Positions 33,057-34,586 of a stretch of DNA of 34,586 bases are shown piece after piece. The stretch is taken from assembly GCF_004211145.1 (NCBI RefSeq), contig NZ_SEBS01000037.1, forward strand, positions 1 through 34,586. The letters run 5' to 3'. The stretch comes from Flavobacterium sp. (GTDB lineage Bacteria > Bacteroidota > Bacteroidia > Flavobacteriales > Flavobacteriaceae). Position 1 is the stretch's first letter. Every line of letters begins with the position of its first letter. The position numbers and the translations under genes are program-made. Below the pieces are notes generated by a model. That model was given only the letters and a program-made list of their open reading frames with translations. It searched no databases and was not told where the DNA came from.

Positions 33057-34019
33057 TTATGAAATATATATTTCAAGCAACGAGGCATAACCCGTTAGCG
33101 TAAACTGTTTCAAAGCCGCGGGAATCAATACCGTATCTCCTTTTTGGTAATTGTATTTTTGTGAATCGTATTCGATTGAGAAGTTTCCGTCGACGCACAT
33201 GTAGACCGTAAACGACTCTCCATTTTTCTCCACTTTAAGTTCCGTATGCAACGGCAGATAATTCGTCGTGAAGTACGGGCAATCGACGATCGTGTTCGAT
33301 TGGTTCTCTCGGTCGGCGTATGATTTTTGGGTATCGGTGACTTCGTAATTGATCGCATCGACGGCCAAATCCACGTGAAGTTCGCGTTTGTTTCCGTGGG
33401 CATCTTTTCGGTCGAAATCGTACAATCTATACGTAATGTCGGACGTCTGCTGGATTTCGGCAAGCAAAACGCCTGCTCCGATCGCGTGGACCGTTCCCGT
33501 TTCTAAAAAGAAAACATCTCCGGCCTTCGTCTGAACCGTGTCGAGAATGTCGAGCAATGATTTTTGCTGCAGATGGAACAAATACTCCTCGCGGCGCGAG
33601 CGGTTTTTAAACCCGACGATGATGCGCGAATCGTAATCAGCCTGCATCACGTACCACATTTCAGTCTTTCCGAACGAATTGTGGCGCTTCTTGGCCAAAT
33701 CGTCGTTCGGATGTACCTGAATCGACAAATCCTCGCGAGCGTCGATGAACTTGAACAGCAACGGGAATTCATTGCCGAATTTCTCATGGACGTTGTCGCC
33801 GAGAATTTCTTTTCCAAATTCCTCGAGTAATTCATTGAGTGATTTGCCCGAGTAATTCCCATTCGACACGACACTTACATCGCCTTTGACGCCTGACAGT
33901 TCCCAGCTTTCACCTGTAATGTCGGACGTTATATCTTTATTGAGGACGGTTTTGAGTTTGGTTCCGCCCCAGATGCGTTCTTTTAAAATTGGGGAGAATT
34001 GTAGTGGATAGAGTTGCAT
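33057..34019 (-). CDS. manA: Mannose-6-phosphate isomerase, class I
   Basis: A 320-residue cytosolic zinc enzyme that interconverts fructose-6-phosphate and mannose-6-phosphate, feeding GDP-mannose and glycan synthesis. The start PLQFSPILKERIWGGTKL is typical. Zinc and active-site landmarks: LSIQVHPNDD (about 98-107) and FFLETGTVHAIGAGV (about 169-183), with the cupin second half ending near GDTVLIPAALK. The length matches the short Bacteroidota form. No neighbouring mannose gene is seen. Upstream lies only the repeat array at 34031-34586, and no clear promoter was found. Confidence 0.93.
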   Translation of the reverse strand: MQLYPLQFSPILKERIWGGTKLKTVLNKDITSDITGESWELSGVKGDVSVVSNGNYSGKSLNELLEEFGKEILGDNVHEKFGNEFPLLFKFIDAREDLSIQVHPNDDLAKKRHNSFGKTEMWYVMQADYDSRIIVGFKNRSRREEYLFHLQQKSLLDILDTVQTKAGDVFFLETGTVHAIGAGVLLAEIQQTSDITYRLYDFDRKDAHGNKRELHVDLAVDAINYEVTDTQKSYADRENQSNTIVDCPYFTTNYLPLHTELKVEKNGESFTVYMCVDGNFSIEYDSQKYNYQKGDTVLIPAALKQFTLTGYASLLEIYIS

Positions 34020-34030
34020 GTGTTGTTTTG

Positions 34031-34224
34031 TTGATTTGAGTCCGTTGTCTTCTGTTGGACGGATTGATATTGTTGATGTGTTGATTTGTTGATTTGTTGA
34101 TTTGAGGTCGTTGTCTTCCGTTGGGCGAGTTGGTATTTGTTGATGTGTTGATTTGAAGTCGTTGCCTTCCGTTGGGCGAGTTGGTATTTGTTGATTTGTT
34201 GATTTGTTGATTTGAGGTCGTTGT
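34031..34224. repeat. Nested tandem repeat of 51-66 nt with internal 8-mer
   Basis: The phrase GTCGTTG(T/C)CTTCCG begins near 34042, 34108, 34159 and 34218; the gaps of 66, 51 and 59 differ because the 8-mer TTGATTTG is present one to three times. No gene is present. The array joins directly to the 36-nt array. Confidence 0.8.
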
Positions 34225-34586
34225 CTTCCGGATTTTGGTCCTTCGTCATTCGTCGTTTGTCTTCCGGATTTTATTTTGGTCCTTCGTCATTCGTCATTTG
34301 TCTTCCGGATTTTGGTCCTTCGTCATTCGTCGTTTGTCTTCCGGATTTTATTTTGGTCCTTCGTCATTCGTCGTTTGTCTTCCGGATTTTGGTCCTTTGT
34401 CATCGTCGTTTGTCTTCCGGATTTTAGTCCTTCGTCATTCGTCGTTTGTCTTCCGGATTTTGGTCCTTTGTCATTCGTCGTTTGTCTTCCGGATTTTAGT
34501 CCTTCGTCATTCGTCATTTGTCTTCCGGATTTTAGTCCTTCGTCATTCGTCGTTTGTCTTCCGGATTTTGGTCCTTTGTCATTCGT
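34225..34586. repeat. Tandem repeat of 36 nt, ten or more copies, cut by the window end
   Basis: CTTCCGGATTTT begins at 34225, 34261, 34302, 34338, 34379, 34414, 34450, 34486, 34522 and 34558. Most steps are 36; two are 41 because of an ATTTT-type five-base insertion and one is 35. The 35 and 41 steps break any reading frame, so it is not a coding repeat. No spacers occur between units. Confidence 0.9.

Noticed and set aside
34225..34586. CRISPR array
   Set aside because: Units are contiguous with no unique spacers, steps are 35, 36 or 41, and no cas gene is present.
34212..34586. Protein-coding repeat on either strand
   Set aside because: Open frames exist on both strands, but unit lengths of 35 and 41 shift the frame and no start context or promoter is present.

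Overview
The window looks like an ordinary chromosomal stretch of a flavobacterium (phylum Bacteroidota, probably family Flavobacteriaceae) with rather GC-rich coding sequence. The grounds are: many promoters with the Bacteroidota -7 element TAnnTTTG and almost no Shine-Dalgarno sequences; typical gene families (DUF4369 lipoprotein, DUF2805/TIGR03643 protein, M61 and S9 peptidases, DUF1800/DUF1501 pair, flavobacterial TetR-like gene beside an ABC1 kinase); many signal peptides ending in AQ or GQ; and intergenic repeats of the kind common in this group. I cannot name the species. No prophage, insertion sequence, CRISPR array or plasmid gene was seen.

Layout. 1-694: tandem repeats, then the promoter of a secreted S9 peptidase (695-3124). 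3163-5007 (minus): a lipoprotein and an ABC ATPase with no permease beside it. 5159-8701: a 1180-residue secreted protein carrying about twenty 15-residue repeats. 8738-8867 (minus): a probable small RNA with its own promoter and terminator. 8948-11127 (minus): ABC1/UbiB-like kinase and a TetR-like regulator, separated by a structured dispersed repeat. 11401-12597 (minus): two lipoproteins, one lipocalin-like and one of OmpA type. 12839-16634 (plus): HtpG, aquaporin Z and a secreted protein with an acidic N-terminal and a basic C-terminal half. 16712-19958: an L,D-transpeptidase-like protein divergent from a DUF1800-DUF1501 pair. 20051-22113: a tiny membrane protein, a GNAT acetyltransferase and a convergent S41 peptidase. 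22172-22319: a second copy of the structured repeat. 22388-24541: luciferase-like monooxygenase, pentapeptide-repeat protein and an archaemetzincin-like lipoprotein, tightly packed or overlapping. 24694-28771: EamA and DoxX-like membrane proteins, an orphan histidine kinase, a fatty acid hydroxylase-type enzyme and a DUF2805 protein. 28814-32465: alpha/beta hydrolase, M61 peptidase and DUF4369 lipoprotein, each with its own promoter. 32600-34019 (minus): tRNA-Thr(UGU), a small helical protein and mannose-6-phosphate isomerase. 34031-34586: two nested tandem repeat arrays running off the window end.

The genes form many short transcription units, not one pathway. Most are housekeeping or cell-envelope functions: periplasmic or outer-membrane peptidases, lipoproteins, chaperone, water channel and wall enzyme. 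The least explained signals are non-coding: two diverged copies of a roughly 140-nt element whose stems keep pairing although the bases changed, a candidate small RNA starting at a 16-codon reading frame, and a recurrent promoter geometry that predicts leaderless mRNAs. I saw no clearly new multi-gene system.
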